32,619 bases of DNA from JAKSSM01 sp045629065 (GCA_045629065.1 JAZQQK010000042.1:1-32619); one strand, 5' to 3'. Numbered from the stretch's first letter, positions 21,021 through 30,292 are shown. The notes: generated by a model not told the origin, from the sequence alone. Translations and numbers: made by a program.

Positions 21021-21983
21021 ATGAATGAAAGAATCAAATGGATAGATGTGGCAAAAGGTTTGGGCCTAATACTTGTAGTAGTAGGACACTTTTGGTATGG
21101 AAGCAATTTGCCAATCATCAATCAGGCAATATATTCATTTCATGTGCCTATGTTTTTTATGCTTTCGGGGCTTACATCTGCATATTCGACAAAGCAGGTG
21201 ACATTCGCAGAACTCGCAAAAAAGAAAGCAGTGAGACTGCTCGTTCCATCGGCGATATTCATAGCGATTACAATCCCCGTATATATTTATGCAAACAAAG
21301 GTGTGACACTTTTGACCGCCTTGAAAGAGCTTTCATTCTTTGAAGGAAGTATCCCTTACAATTCACCTTGCTGGTTCTTAATCGTGCTTTTTGAAGTTGA
21401 AATTATGGCCTACTTCATTAAAAAGTTAGATAAGAAAATAGGCACGTTAGTATTTGTTTTAGGGTATATTATATATAAACTGGGATTTTCGCTCGTGTTT
21501 GGCCTTGATAAGGCAGTGATAGCGCTCGGATTTTATATGTTCGGATACTATTTTAAGGATGCATTAACTAAGGAGCCAACGCGGAACGAATGGCTGATGA
21601 CGCTAGTATATGCCGCAGTGTGGGTCATTTCGGGATTAGTGTTGAATTCCAAAGTTACAATGTATGAGATGAAACTCGGATACTATTGGCTCTTTATACT
21701 TTCGGGTACTACAGGATCCCTGGTATTCATATTCTTATGCAAAACTTTATTGCGCAATCTGAATGTTCTGGCCAAGGTGGGCAACAACACAGTATTCATT
21801 ATGGGCACGCACGTGGCTTTCAGCTTTGCCTTCAAAAAAGGCATGGCGATCCTGGGATATACCGGCACATGGGTTTACACGATAGCTGCAATCATCATCG
21901 CCGTAGGAATCGTATTTTGTTACCTGCCGGTTTGCAAATTAGTGGATAGATATCTGCCGATTCTGTCAGGAAAAGTGAAATAG
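21021..21983 (+). CDS. Acyltransferase-3 family membrane protein
   Basis: 320 residues. The start at 21021 gives the classic N-terminus MNERIKWIDVAKGLGLILVVVGHFW; upstream codons in frame merely overlap precursor D. About ten membrane helices; the conserved His in VVGH and the FHVPMFFMLSGL motif near residue 40 match acyltransferase-3/OafA-type enzymes, which O-acylate sugars or other surface molecules. The direct coupling to precursor D raises peptide acylation as a possibility, but housekeeping surface acylation is the simpler reading. Its stop codon falls in a 50-base duplicate of the end of the flavoprotein gene (see 21977-22026). Confidence 0.85.
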   Translation: MNERIKWIDVAKGLGLILVVVGHFWYGSNLPIINQAIYSFHVPMFFMLSGLTSAYSTKQVTFAELAKKKAVRLLVPSAIFIAITIPVYIYANKGVTLLTALKELSFFEGSIPYNSPCWFLIVLFEVEIMAYFIKKLDKKIGTLVFVLGYIIYKLGFSLVFGLDKAVIALGFYMFGYYFKDALTKEPTRNEWLMTLVYAAVWVISGLVLNSKVTMYEMKLGYYWLFILSGTTGSLVFIFLCKTLLRNLNVLAKVGNNTVFIMGTHVAFSFAFKKGMAILGYTGTWVYTIAAIIIAVGIVFCYLPVCKLVDRYLPILSGKVK

Positions 21984-22026
21984 AAATAGAGCATATCAGC
22001 GGTAAGCAGATTCAAGAGAGGTGAAG
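21977..22026 (+). repeat. Duplicated 3' end of the flavoprotein gene
   Basis: Bases 21977-22020 equal 4813-4856 exactly (44 of 44), and the match extends to 22026 with one change. At the first site these bases encode the last residues of the pyridoxamine-oxidase-like protein and its stop. Here they lie in a different frame and supply the acyltransferase stop codon (TAG). The rest of that gene is missing, so this is a scar from insertion, deletion or duplication. Confidence 0.85.
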
Positions 22027-22048
22027 AACTGTTATTTAGGAGGATAAG

Positions 22049-23278
22049 ATGAAGAGAAAAGTAATCAGTATAACAATTATTCTTGCAATGATTTTTACAA
22101 TGCTTTCACTAACAGGTTGTGGAGACGGATCATTTAAGCAGGGAAAAGCATTATTTGAGCAATATGATGATAAAAACATCCAAAAAATAAATGTAGTAGA
22201 GCCGAAGTCAATAGAAGTTTTCAGTTCAGTATTAGGATGTGGCTATACTTATACGTCAGAAGAAAAACCAGAAGAATTTAGAGCATTAGTAGATGGATTT
22301 TGTAGCTTGATAGTAGAGAAAGAGATGACACCACCAGAGTCAGACGATGTTTTCCAAATCTACTTTACATGGGATGATGAGAGCACTACATATTTTGAAA
22401 TGTGTGATGGTCATGCTGCAACATATGGTAAAAAAACTGATCGCGTAACATACTATAAACTTGAATATGGCAAAGAATATCAAGACATAATGCGTAATTG
22501 TCTTTACAAAGAATTCGGCAAACCTGTAGCCTATAAAACAATATATGATGGCAATGGCATTCACCTTGAATTAGGCGAATACGGCTTAGACGAATCTGGC
22601 AATTTCAAAATTGAAATCGTAGGAGATAACACATCTGATAAAGATGTTTGCTATAAACTAAATACAACAGTAAACGGTTTTCCTATTCATTCATATCAAA
22701 TGTTAGGCCTCATGAAAGATAGCAATGCGGTAGGCTATTATATATCAATTCCAACAATGGTTCTCAAGGAATTCGGAATCGAAGTTATTGGTGAGGTGGC
22801 TTTCACGGTTGACATCTTTGAAGACTTAGGAACAATAGATACAGGCGAACTCGTAGGCGCTATTGATCAGCCTATCGTCCTAAAGACAGAAGACTACGCT
22901 AACATGGACACTCAAGTAAAGACTGGAGATATGTTATGTGAGTCTAATGGTGTATCAATTTACGGAACTAGAATCGAAATGGAACTATATACAGCTCTCG
23001 GAATGTACTACAAGAACGACTCAAATGAGGACGTAGTAGTTAACTTTAAGAGCATAGATTTAGACGGCGAACCTCTTGGCATGGGCGGAGCAGATGAAGT
23101 ATTTTCAGTAAACGTGATGTCACATGGCGAAAAGTTTGCTTTCGTGCCACTCTATAATTATGAATGGAATCAGGAAACTAACGTTTCAACTAAAGTTGAC
23201 ATTGAAGAAATCAGCGTTTCATTCACGGTTAGAACTGATAAGGAATCACATAGCACAAGCAAAGCCGTCGTAGAGTAA
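22049..23278 (+). CDS. Lipoprotein of unknown function
   Basis: 409 residues after AGGAGG. Lipoprotein signal MKRKVISITIILAMIFTMLSLTGC (lipid on Cys24). The mature part has two regions: about 30-150, and a beta-rich C-terminal region (about 270-405) with alternating hydrophobic strands ending VSFTVRTD, similar in style to the DUF4352/DUF5105 type of extracellular beta domain, though I do not claim membership. No catalytic motif is visible. It faces the cell exterior and may be a surface or binding protein. Confidence 0.75.
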   Translation: MKRKVISITIILAMIFTMLSLTGCGDGSFKQGKALFEQYDDKNIQKINVVEPKSIEVFSSVLGCGYTYTSEEKPEEFRALVDGFCSLIVEKEMTPPESDDVFQIYFTWDDESTTYFEMCDGHAATYGKKTDRVTYYKLEYGKEYQDIMRNCLYKEFGKPVAYKTIYDGNGIHLELGEYGLDESGNFKIEIVGDNTSDKDVCYKLNTTVNGFPIHSYQMLGLMKDSNAVGYYISIPTMVLKEFGIEVIGEVAFTVDIFEDLGTIDTGELVGAIDQPIVLKTEDYANMDTQVKTGDMLCESNGVSIYGTRIEMELYTALGMYYKNDSNEDVVVNFKSIDLDGEPLGMGGADEVFSVNVMSHGEKFAFVPLYNYEWNQETNVSTKVDIEEISVSFTVRTDKESHSTSKAVVE

Positions 23279-23333
23279 ACCTAGGTTTGAAAAAATCATG
23301 GATATTTGATACAACACCTTTGGAGGAAAAAGA

Positions 23334-23843
23334 ATGGTAGAAAGTAATAATTCGATACTCATCAGGAGAATGACGCCCGAAGATGTAGATATGGTGTATG
23401 AGCATGTAATGAATTGTATAGGCCAATCAGCGGCAGTTAATAAAGTGTATGAAACTATTCATATGGATAGATGGCGTAGCCATTATACTAAAGAAATTCT
23501 AAGCAATATGAGTGACGACAACCATGTTTACCTGCTCTTTGATAATGGTGAACTTGTGAGCACTGCGGCAATCTCTGTAGATGAAGAAGATCCGACTTGG
23601 GCCGAAATTACAATGGTACTCACTAACTCTGAAGTACAAGGAAAGGGATATGGTAAGAAAATCCTAGAGCACTTAGAAACTGATGAGATTGCCCTAAAGC
23701 TTGGCAGAATGCGACTAGAAGCTTCTCTTGGCGCATACGATTTTTATAAAAATCTCGGGTGGTCTTTCCCAGGCGAAGAATTTGAAATGAGCATGACTGG
23801 TGGCGCCGAAAAATACCCATTAATTAAAATCTTGTCTGATTAA
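23334..23843 (+). CDS. GNAT-family N-acetyltransferase
   Basis: 169 residues with GGAGGAAAAAG before the ATG. ILIRRMTPEDVDMVYEHV is the usual beta-1/alpha-1 start. Motif A, which binds acetyl-CoA, is AEITMVLTNSEVQGKGYGKKILEHLE (about 88-113) with Q-G-x-G-Y-G-K, and LGAYDFYKNLGWSF near 137-150 is the motif B end. Substrate unknown. Ends before a strong terminator. Confidence 0.88.
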   Translation: MVESNNSILIRRMTPEDVDMVYEHVMNCIGQSAAVNKVYETIHMDRWRSHYTKEILSNMSDDNHVYLLFDNGELVSTAAISVDEEDPTWAEITMVLTNSEVQGKGYGKKILEHLETDEIALKLGRMRLEASLGAYDFYKNLGWSFPGEEFEMSMTGGAEKYPLIKILSD

Positions 23844-23887
23844 GCGACAAGATGTTTAGACATTTGATATAAGCTTTAAATGCAGAA

Positions 23888-23930
23888 TGTCCACTACTCC
23901 GATAATTCGTAAAGTAGTGGACACTTTTTA
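23888..23930 (+). terminator. Terminator after the acetyltransferase gene
   Basis: TGTCCACTACT (23888-23898) pairs perfectly with AGTAGTGGACA (23913-23923), then CTTTTTA. Confidence 0.85.
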
Positions 23931-23941
23931 TATTTTGTAAC

Positions 23942-24310
23942 ATTCGCTCGCGTTTTGAAAAAGACTTACGCTTGCCACTAGGAGATGATTCGTATATAAT
24001 AATACTAAACACGAAAAGCACAAAGGATGGAATTCCGACGGGCTTAAGGAACTTGTTTGACTATATCAACGAAGGCAAAGTTGCAAAAGGCGACGCATTT
24101 ATAAAAAGTGTAGATGCCGTGGTCGAGAGTCTTCAGAGTAGCAGGGAGGTCTACGCAGCTATGACGATGTATGAAGAATTTGAAATTGAAAGACAGCGCT
24201 GGCAAAAAGAAAAGATAGAGATTGCCAGAAAACTAAAAGAGAAAGGTCTCGAAGTAGAATTTATTATTGAAGCCACTGGCCTTTCTAAGGAAGAAGTCGA
24301 AAAATTGTAA
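23942..24310 (+). pseudogene. C-terminal remnant of an Rpn/PD-(D/E)XK nuclease family protein
   Basis: The readable frame (about 122 codons, including residues before the first possible start at 23972) matches the C-terminal half of the transposase-like PD-(D/E)XK proteins common in Clostridia. Features: ILNTKSTKDGIPTGLRNLFDYI, then a long charged helix (EFEIERQRWQKEKIEIARKLKEKG) and the family end IIEATGLSKEEVEKL. The N-terminal half with the nuclease residues is missing and no ribosome site precedes the frame, so it is a truncated relic directly after a terminator. Confidence 0.7.
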
Positions 24311-24334
24311 AGTAAACCCGCACATCGAAGTGAG

Positions 24335-24375
24335 CCCCTTCCATTAGACAAAGACTCTAATGAAAGGGGTTTTAT
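24335..24375 (+). terminator. Terminator after the nuclease remnant
   Basis: CCCCTTCCATTAGA (24335-24348) pairs with TCTAATGAAAGGGG (24356-24369), followed by TTTTATT. Resembles the element after the flavoprotein gene (about 4871-4905). Confidence 0.8.
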
Positions 24376-24456
24376 TATGCAAAAATAGAAATACGAAGTG
24401 CATTTGCTCTTCGTATTTGATATAATTCAAGCATATAGATAGAAGGGAAACTAATA

Positions 24457-25656
24457 ATGGGAACTAATCCAAATAAAGCAAAAATCAAGGAACTCGCAAA
24501 GGATAATCTCTCGTTCTATATTTACGATAGCGAGGGGATAGATAAGGCGGCAAAGACGCTTAGAAAAGCCTTTCCAGATGTGCTTTTCCTTTATTCACTA
24601 AAGACGAATCCTAAGCGTGAGATAATAGAGATGCTAGTGGCAAATGGATTTGGCACCGATGCGGCATCTTTAGGCGAAGTAAACTATGCCGTCCTTGCCG
24701 GCCTCGGACAAAATATGATTTACTATTCTGCACCAGGAAAGACTCAGGAGATGATTGAGGAAGGCATGAAAAATTCTATCGTAATCGCTGATTCACTCGC
24801 GGAACTCGACCGCATGGAGCTGGCTGCTAAGAAGATGGGAATAACAGCAGAAATCGGACTCAGAATCAATCCTAATTTCACAATGGATTCGGACGAGGGA
24901 GTTTCATCAAAGTTTGGTATTGATGAGGACTTAATATATGAGAATGCAGAAAAAATCTTAGGATACAAGAATCTGAAGGTGAAAGGAATCCACGTGCATT
25001 CCAGAAGTCAGGAATTGGACCATACGATTCTTAAGAGATATTATTCTAGGATGTTCGAGCTTTGCGAACGATTAAACAGTGTGCTTAATACGAAACTAGA
25101 ATTCGTGAATATGGGCGGAGGATTAGGAATCCCATACAACCCGGATGATAAGCCACTCGAAGTGTCAAAACTCGGGAAAGAGATGTGCGACATAATCTCG
25201 GAGGCCAGAAAATCTCTCGGAGATATCAAGGTAATAATTGAAACCGGTAGATACATAGTCGGAAAGAATGGAACTTATGTCACTACGATTGTGGACAAGA
25301 AAGTATCACATGGTAGAAACTATCTAATCCTTGCTGCGACACTTAACGGATTCGCGCGTCCGTCCTTAGCAAAACTCGTGGAGAGCCAGGCGCAAGATAT
25401 GCCAAAACCATCTGAACCGCTCTATACTAAACCAGGTGCATTCGAGTTCGATGTGATTACAGATTCCATTGCAACTGAAGAGGTTGATGTATATGGCTCA
25501 CTCTGCACGGCAACGGATGTGATAGCTAAGGGAGTTGTGCTTCCGAAAGCTGAAATAGGCGATCTTTTCACTATTTCCAATGCGGGATCCTACGCAGCGG
25601 TGCTTACTCCGAAGCAGTTTGCTTCTCTTGAAGCAGTAAAAGAATTTATGATATAA
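24457..25656 (+). CDS. Fold-III PLP-dependent decarboxylase (diaminopimelate/ornithine decarboxylase-like)
   Basis: 399 residues. Lys49 in FLYSLKTNPKREI is the PLP-binding lysine of the alanine-racemase-like barrel. GIHVHSRSQ (about 176-184), VNMGGGLGIPYNPDD (about 218-232) and the late GSLCTATDVIAKG (about 350-362) with the C-x3-D of the active site are all in place. Family members decarboxylate meso-diaminopimelate (LysA), ornithine or carboxynorspermidine. Lack of the LysA-specific context makes the substrate uncertain. AGAAGG precedes the ATG, and a strong terminator follows. Confidence 0.85.
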   Translation: MGTNPNKAKIKELAKDNLSFYIYDSEGIDKAAKTLRKAFPDVLFLYSLKTNPKREIIEMLVANGFGTDAASLGEVNYAVLAGLGQNMIYYSAPGKTQEMIEEGMKNSIVIADSLAELDRMELAAKKMGITAEIGLRINPNFTMDSDEGVSSKFGIDEDLIYENAEKILGYKNLKVKGIHVHSRSQELDHTILKRYYSRMFELCERLNSVLNTKLEFVNMGGGLGIPYNPDDKPLEVSKLGKEMCDIISEARKSLGDIKVIIETGRYIVGKNGTYVTTIVDKKVSHGRNYLILAATLNGFARPSLAKLVESQAQDMPKPSEPLYTKPGAFEFDVITDSIATEEVDVYGSLCTATDVIAKGVVLPKAEIGDLFTISNAGSYAAVLTPKQFASLEAVKEFMI

Positions 25657-25693
25657 TTAACACAAGAAGGTAGCTATCGCTAAAGAATAAAAT

Positions 25694-25727
25694 AGAGCCT
25701 AGAAGAACAATCTTCTAGGCTCTTTTG
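25694..25727 (+). terminator. Terminator after the PLP decarboxylase
   Basis: AGAGCCTAGAAGA (25694-25706), loop ACAA, TCTTCTAGGCTCT (25711-25723), then TTTTG. Almost the same as the terminator at 7320-7353, with compensating base changes in both arms. Confidence 0.9.
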
Positions 25728-25765
25728 TTTTGTAAAATATGAAATATAAGCGGCTTGTCTAGGAA

Positions 25766-26281
25766 TTAGAATCCTAAGACTTCAGCAATAGCAGTTACAT
25801 ATTTATGTGCCTTTTCGGCATCTGCAGATTGAGGATAAGCAAAGTCGAATCCCAAAACTGTGGCATTTTTTGTGATCTTGTAATAGTGCTCATTAACTAA
25901 GTTCTGACCATACCAGTCTTCATCATAAACAGTTTTTGCGAGATTTGCTCCATCCTTGGAAAAGAATGACATTTCATTGTAATTCCATGTTGCATCTATT
26001 GTCATGATATGTTCTTTGATTGTTGTACCCTGGCATTCATCTTCGTAAATCCAGAGATCAGGAAGTTTTTCCTTTGAATCTGAAAGCATTGCAATGCAAT
26101 CAGCCTCTGCTTTGACTGCAGTCAAATCGTTCAGTACGTAAGTAGAAGGAAGATTAAATACATAATCACCTACTTCGTATTCTGCTAATTTACCGAGAGA
26201 AGCGCCTCCTTGATTATTACCACATGCTACTAAAGAAAAAATCATTACTAAACATAATAAAACTAACAAAATCCTTTTCAT
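25766..26281 (-). CDS. Small lipoprotein of unknown function
   Basis: 171 residues on the minus strand; AGGTAAAAG-like site before the start. Signal MKRILLVLLCLVMIFSLVAC gives a lipidated Cys20. The mature part has YVFNLPSTYVLNDLTAVKAEADCIAMLSD, the look of a small secreted alpha/beta domain; no catalytic residues stand out. Signal and first mature residues (CGNNQGG..LG) resemble those of the lipoprotein at 5710-6645. Confidence 0.75.
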   Translation of the reverse strand: MKRILLVLLCLVMIFSLVACGNNQGGASLGKLAEYEVGDYVFNLPSTYVLNDLTAVKAEADCIAMLSDSKEKLPDLWIYEDECQGTTIKEHIMTIDATWNYNEMSFFSKDGANLAKTVYDEDWYGQNLVNEHYYKITKNATVLGFDFAYPQSADAEKAHKYVTAIAEVLGF

Positions 26282-26418
26282 TTCTTTTACCTCCGAAGTA
26301 TATTGGGGTTTTGTGATAGTAATTATATATTATTTGGACTAGGGATGCAAATGCTTTTAGTTTGCCATGAAAAGTGGTATAATTAATACTATCTATAAGC
26401 ATAAGCTAGAGGATATAA

Positions 26419-27639
26419 ATGTTTAAGAAAGTTTTTACTAGTATTTTAATAATCACAACCTTATCACTGATGCTTTCGGCACCCGCTTTTGGTGCGGAGG
26501 CTAAGGCAGGAGCTGAAACAGAAACAGCGGCTAGCAAGGAAGAGTACATCGCTACTGCTTTGAATATCAAAATGGTAGGCGACATACTCCTGCACGACCC
26601 GATAGAAGAGGCCGCAAAGCAAGAGGATGAGAGCCTCAACTTTGATTTTATGTTTTCCGAGGTCAAGGAAGATATTGAAAGCGCAGATTTAGCTATTGTA
26701 AACCAAGAGATTATTCTTGGCGGAACAGAGCTTGGCATTTCTGGATGGCCAGTTTTCAACGCACCTTTTGAAGTCGCAGATGCTTTGGTCGATGCGGGAT
26801 TCGATGTGGTGCTACAAGGCACAAATCACGCCTATGACAAGGGTAAAAAGGGCATCTTAAACTGTTTAGAGAACTGGAAGGAAAAATACCCAGAAATCGC
26901 TGTTTTGGGCATTCATGAAACGCAAGAAGATAAGAACAGAGTCTATGTGTATGAAAAAGATGGCTTTAAGATTGCCATCCTGAATTACACATATAATACG
27001 AGCAAAGCTATGCCACAGAAGAATGCTTTCATGGTTGATCGCCTTGAAAAAAGCAAAGTTCTAAAGGACATTAAGTGGGCTGAAAAGCACGCTGATTTTA
27101 CGATAGTTTGCCCACACTGGGGTACGGAGTATACATTTAAGGTTAATGATACGCAAAGGGCCTGGGCGAAACTTTTCCTCGCAAATGGCGTGGATTTGGT
27201 TATCGGCACGCACCCTCATGTCATCCAACCGATTGAGATGATGAAGGACAAAGCTGGCCACAAAATGCTAGTTTACTACTCCATAGGAAACTTTATCAAT
27301 TCTACAGAAAATAAGGGAAAGGGTATCGCGAAGCGAATGCTCGGCGGCATCGCAGATGTGACTCTCGCAAAGGACGAGAACGGCAAAGTTTCCATAGAAT
27401 CTTACGGGGTTATCCCAGTGGTAACGCACGTAGAGTATAAGACGAATGGCATCGTTACTTACAAGCTTTCCGAATATACGGAAGAGCTGGCAAAGGCGAA
27501 CGAAATCAACAAGACAGTAACAGACTTTAGCTACGAATACTTAATCAAGACAACTAACAAAGTCTGGGGAAATATATTAGGTGACGAATTTAAACTTCCA
27601 GAAAAAGCCGAGGAGAAAACAGAAACTTTTGGAAAGTGA
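26419..27639 (+). CDS. CapA-family (poly-gamma-glutamate synthesis-like) extracellular metallophosphatase
   Basis: 406 residues with a secretory signal (about 1-28, ending AFGAEA). The CapA signature is complete: NIKMVGDILLH (about 49-59), NQEIILGG (about 95), GTNHAYDKG (about 134-142), CPHWGTEY (about 230-237), GTHPHVIQPIE (about 260-270) and YYSIGNFI. This is a calcineurin-like metal-binding fold. CapA is linked to export or anchoring of poly-gamma-glutamate, but many paralogues act on other wall polymers and no capB/capC genes are near. The neighbours downstream are two lipoprotein enzymes. Confidence 0.88.
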   Translation: MFKKVFTSILIITTLSLMLSAPAFGAEAKAGAETETAASKEEYIATALNIKMVGDILLHDPIEEAAKQEDESLNFDFMFSEVKEDIESADLAIVNQEIILGGTELGISGWPVFNAPFEVADALVDAGFDVVLQGTNHAYDKGKKGILNCLENWKEKYPEIAVLGIHETQEDKNRVYVYEKDGFKIAILNYTYNTSKAMPQKNAFMVDRLEKSKVLKDIKWAEKHADFTIVCPHWGTEYTFKVNDTQRAWAKLFLANGVDLVIGTHPHVIQPIEMMKDKAGHKMLVYYSIGNFINSTENKGKGIAKRMLGGIADVTLAKDENGKVSIESYGVIPVVTHVEYKTNGIVTYKLSEYTEELAKANEINKTVTDFSYEYLIKTTNKVWGNILGDEFKLPEKAEEKTETFGK

Positions 27640-27678
27640 CATAATTGATTGAAAATAAATTTAAATAGGAGACGCGAA

Positions 27679-29253
27679 ATGAAAAAGCTCATATCTATAT
27701 TATTGATTTTATTAATGCTGTTGTGTACTGCATGTACTCAAAGTGAAAGCCAAGTAGAAGCAACGGAAGATAGCGACATTTTTGAAATGGTGATAGCCGA
27801 AAATGAAACGCCACAAAATAGCGGAATCACTTTGCTCCTAGATGATGGAACGGTTATTTATCCCAATGAATCTGCAATAAAACTTGCTAATAGTGAGGGT
27901 GCTGTTGTGAGATACAATGGCGAACCAGTTACGAATTATAGATGTGATATAAATGGGCTTGGGGCCAGAAACTCGGATTCTTCTCTTGGCTGGTTCAGTT
28001 GTGAAACAGATTTTAATGGACGGTTATATGTTTGGACATTGGATTCAATCATGTACAAATTAACAATTGAAGTTGATGGTGAGCTTGCCCAATTTTTCAT
28101 AGATGGTAAAAATAATCCATTATACAACATTACATTGGGTAGCCCAAACATTAAGCCTGGAATGGCTGGATACTTTTATGGCTTTGGGCCTGCTATTGGG
28201 CCGAGCCGTGTATACTACAAGGGAAAAAAGGTGACAGATTATACGGCGTCTGTTAGAAACCCAGAGTATGGAACAGCAACTAAAGATTCCAGTGGAGTAC
28301 TATCATTCGAGTATATAAAAGAAGCAGACACATGTCTTACTATAAGTGTAAATGGTGAGTCCAGATCATATGTTTACCACACAAACAGTAGCGCAAGAAG
28401 TAAACAGGCAGGTATTTCAGTAATGAGCACTGCCGCATCAATTCCTAAAGAAATGCTTGGCTCACAGATTATTTACTTGGATGCAAATGCACAAATTACG
28501 GGTACTGATGAACAAAAGGCGAGATATATGCATTTGGCAGAGAACTGGAATAAACTTCGCATCCCAAATGTATCCAAAGGTTTTTCTATTACATGGGATG
28601 AGGCGATAGAACTAGTCGGAAAAGATATAGATACTGTAAGGGATAAAGTGCAGTCGCTTGAAGATTGCTTATTGTACTTAACGGCATCGGGTTACCAAAG
28701 AACGAACGGAGATTTGAAATATGCAGCGGGTAAAACAACATGGCACTTTAACTATTCTGCAAAACAGGTATTCGAGCAAAACAAAGGAAATTGCGGAGGC
28801 ACAGCCGCATTAATCAATTATTTATTAGACGGTAAATATGATGAAAATGGTTATATCGGTATGGTTGGTCCTAATCATACAGGCGGCCATGTTATAAATT
28901 ACTTGAAACATAATGGAACATACTACGTGTTTGATGTAAGCCAATTTGCGTCTGATGCAGAATACGGTTTAAATTTACAATATGGTTTAGACTTTAAGGA
29001 TGTAGTTAAGTTTACGGTTGATGGATATAATACATATGTCATGGCCTGCGCCTTTTCAAATTGTCCTTATGGCGACATTCCTGTGGGCTGGGATGAAAGC
29101 TCGGTAAGTTATATACCAAGTAATTATCCGGCAGATTTCACTGTTTTGTACCAAGACGAAGCAGGTGGCAATGTATATGAACTTATAGAAGTATCAGAAA
29201 AAGATATAGCAAAAATGCTTGAAGCAAAAGGAAAAAATGAAGAAGATAACTAG
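27679..29253 (+). CDS. Transglutaminase-like lipoprotein
   Basis: 524 residues. The start at 27679 is chosen for its ribosome site (TAGGAGACGCG) and because the lipoprotein signal begins there (MKKLISILLILLMLLCTAC, Cys19). About 40-240 are beta-rich, perhaps two Ig-like domains. The C-terminal part has a transglutaminase/cysteine-protease core: NKGNCGGTAALINYLL (catalytic Cys), GPNHTGGHVINYLK (His), and YYVFDVSQF (Asp), in the order and spacing of that family. Such extracellular enzymes cut or cross-link wall or surface proteins. Its last 17 bases overlap the next gene. Confidence 0.8.
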   Translation: MKKLISILLILLMLLCTACTQSESQVEATEDSDIFEMVIAENETPQNSGITLLLDDGTVIYPNESAIKLANSEGAVVRYNGEPVTNYRCDINGLGARNSDSSLGWFSCETDFNGRLYVWTLDSIMYKLTIEVDGELAQFFIDGKNNPLYNITLGSPNIKPGMAGYFYGFGPAIGPSRVYYKGKKVTDYTASVRNPEYGTATKDSSGVLSFEYIKEADTCLTISVNGESRSYVYHTNSSARSKQAGISVMSTAASIPKEMLGSQIIYLDANAQITGTDEQKARYMHLAENWNKLRIPNVSKGFSITWDEAIELVGKDIDTVRDKVQSLEDCLLYLTASGYQRTNGDLKYAAGKTTWHFNYSAKQVFEQNKGNCGGTAALINYLLDGKYDENGYIGMVGPNHTGGHVINYLKHNGTYYVFDVSQFASDAEYGLNLQYGLDFKDVVKFTVDGYNTYVMACAFSNCPYGDIPVGWDESSVSYIPSNYPADFTVLYQDEAGGNVYELIEVSEKDIAKMLEAKGKNEEDN

Positions 29254-30292
29254 CATATTATTAATAATTACCCTTTTCGCCACGATGCTCTTGATGACTG
29301 GTTGCGAAAAGGCGCCGGCTACGAATGAGGCCTGGAAGGGCGATGTCTTGGAAAGTTACAACGAATTCATCCAAGAAGTCGCTGGCAATCAAGACCGCAT
29401 TCCAATCATTGTAACTACCGACCAACACGGCAGTGTATCCAAGGATTCCGAGGTTTATAGTTACATCAACGAAATAGCGGATTGGAATAAGATTTCCAAG
29501 ATTATCAACTTGGGCGATACAGTAAAACGCATGGGCAATAAAAAGGATCTCAACGACTATTTGGCGGCTACAGAATGCCTTCCAGAGGGCAAGAGAATCG
29601 AAATCATGGGAAACCATGACCGCCTCTATTTAGGCAATCGCGAAAAACTAAAAAAGACATATTTTAGCACTAAAAATGCAGAAGTAAACGACGAAAACAA
29701 TGCATTTGTGGTCTACGATTCAGCATACAATGTTAGATACTTATCTGTTGATCCAGAGCAGTTCCCGTGGACATATAAGAATGGCAGACTTTCGACTAGC
29801 CAAGCGGATTTTATTGTAGCTGAGCTTGAAAAGAATGATGCCAGTGACATAATTTTCGTATCGCATCCATATCTATTCAAAGACGATATGATTACAAGGG
29901 ATGGCGAGCATTTTACGGGCTCTGACTATTTTGTAGGTAGTGATAAGAAATACACAGAAGTTAAGGAGTCTTTCGTGAAAATGTTGAGCGCGAGAAAGGC
30001 GAAGGCGTCAGGCGTTCTCGTTGACTGTAGTGGTGTAGAGCATCCTTACGACTTTACTAAGTGCCAAGGCGACTTTCTTATGACGCTTCATGGACATCAC
30101 CATCAGGAAGGCTATGAGACAAAGGACGGCGTGACAGAATTCCTTTTCCAGAGTTTAGTTCACGACAATAAGGATGACACCGAACCGAACTGCGTATATT
30201 TTGCATATATCGATAGAGCAGAAAGCGTATTCAAATGCTGGAAAGTAGCCGAGGGCAAAAGGTACGACGCGTGGACAATTTCCATCGGCTAA
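29237..30292 (+). CDS. Metallophosphoesterase lipoprotein
   Basis: 351 residues. The ATG at 29237, after AAAGGAAAAA, is preferred to the TTG at 29219. Lipoprotein signal MKKITSILLIITLFATMLLMTGC (Cys23). The two-metal calcineurin fold is complete: VTTDQHG (D-x-H), NLGDTVKRMG (GD), MGNHDRL (GNHD), VSHPYLF (H) and LHGHHHQEG (GHxH). Outside the membrane it would cleave phosphate esters, for example of nucleotides or lipids. It overlaps the transglutaminase-like gene, so the two are translated together. Confidence 0.88.
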   Translation: MKKITSILLIITLFATMLLMTGCEKAPATNEAWKGDVLESYNEFIQEVAGNQDRIPIIVTTDQHGSVSKDSEVYSYINEIADWNKISKIINLGDTVKRMGNKKDLNDYLAATECLPEGKRIEIMGNHDRLYLGNREKLKKTYFSTKNAEVNDENNAFVVYDSAYNVRYLSVDPEQFPWTYKNGRLSTSQADFIVAELEKNDASDIIFVSHPYLFKDDMITRDGEHFTGSDYFVGSDKKYTEVKESFVKMLSARKAKASGVLVDCSGVEHPYDFTKCQGDFLMTLHGHHHQEGYETKDGVTEFLFQSLVHDNKDDTEPNCVYFAYIDRAESVFKCWKVAEGKRYDAWTISIG

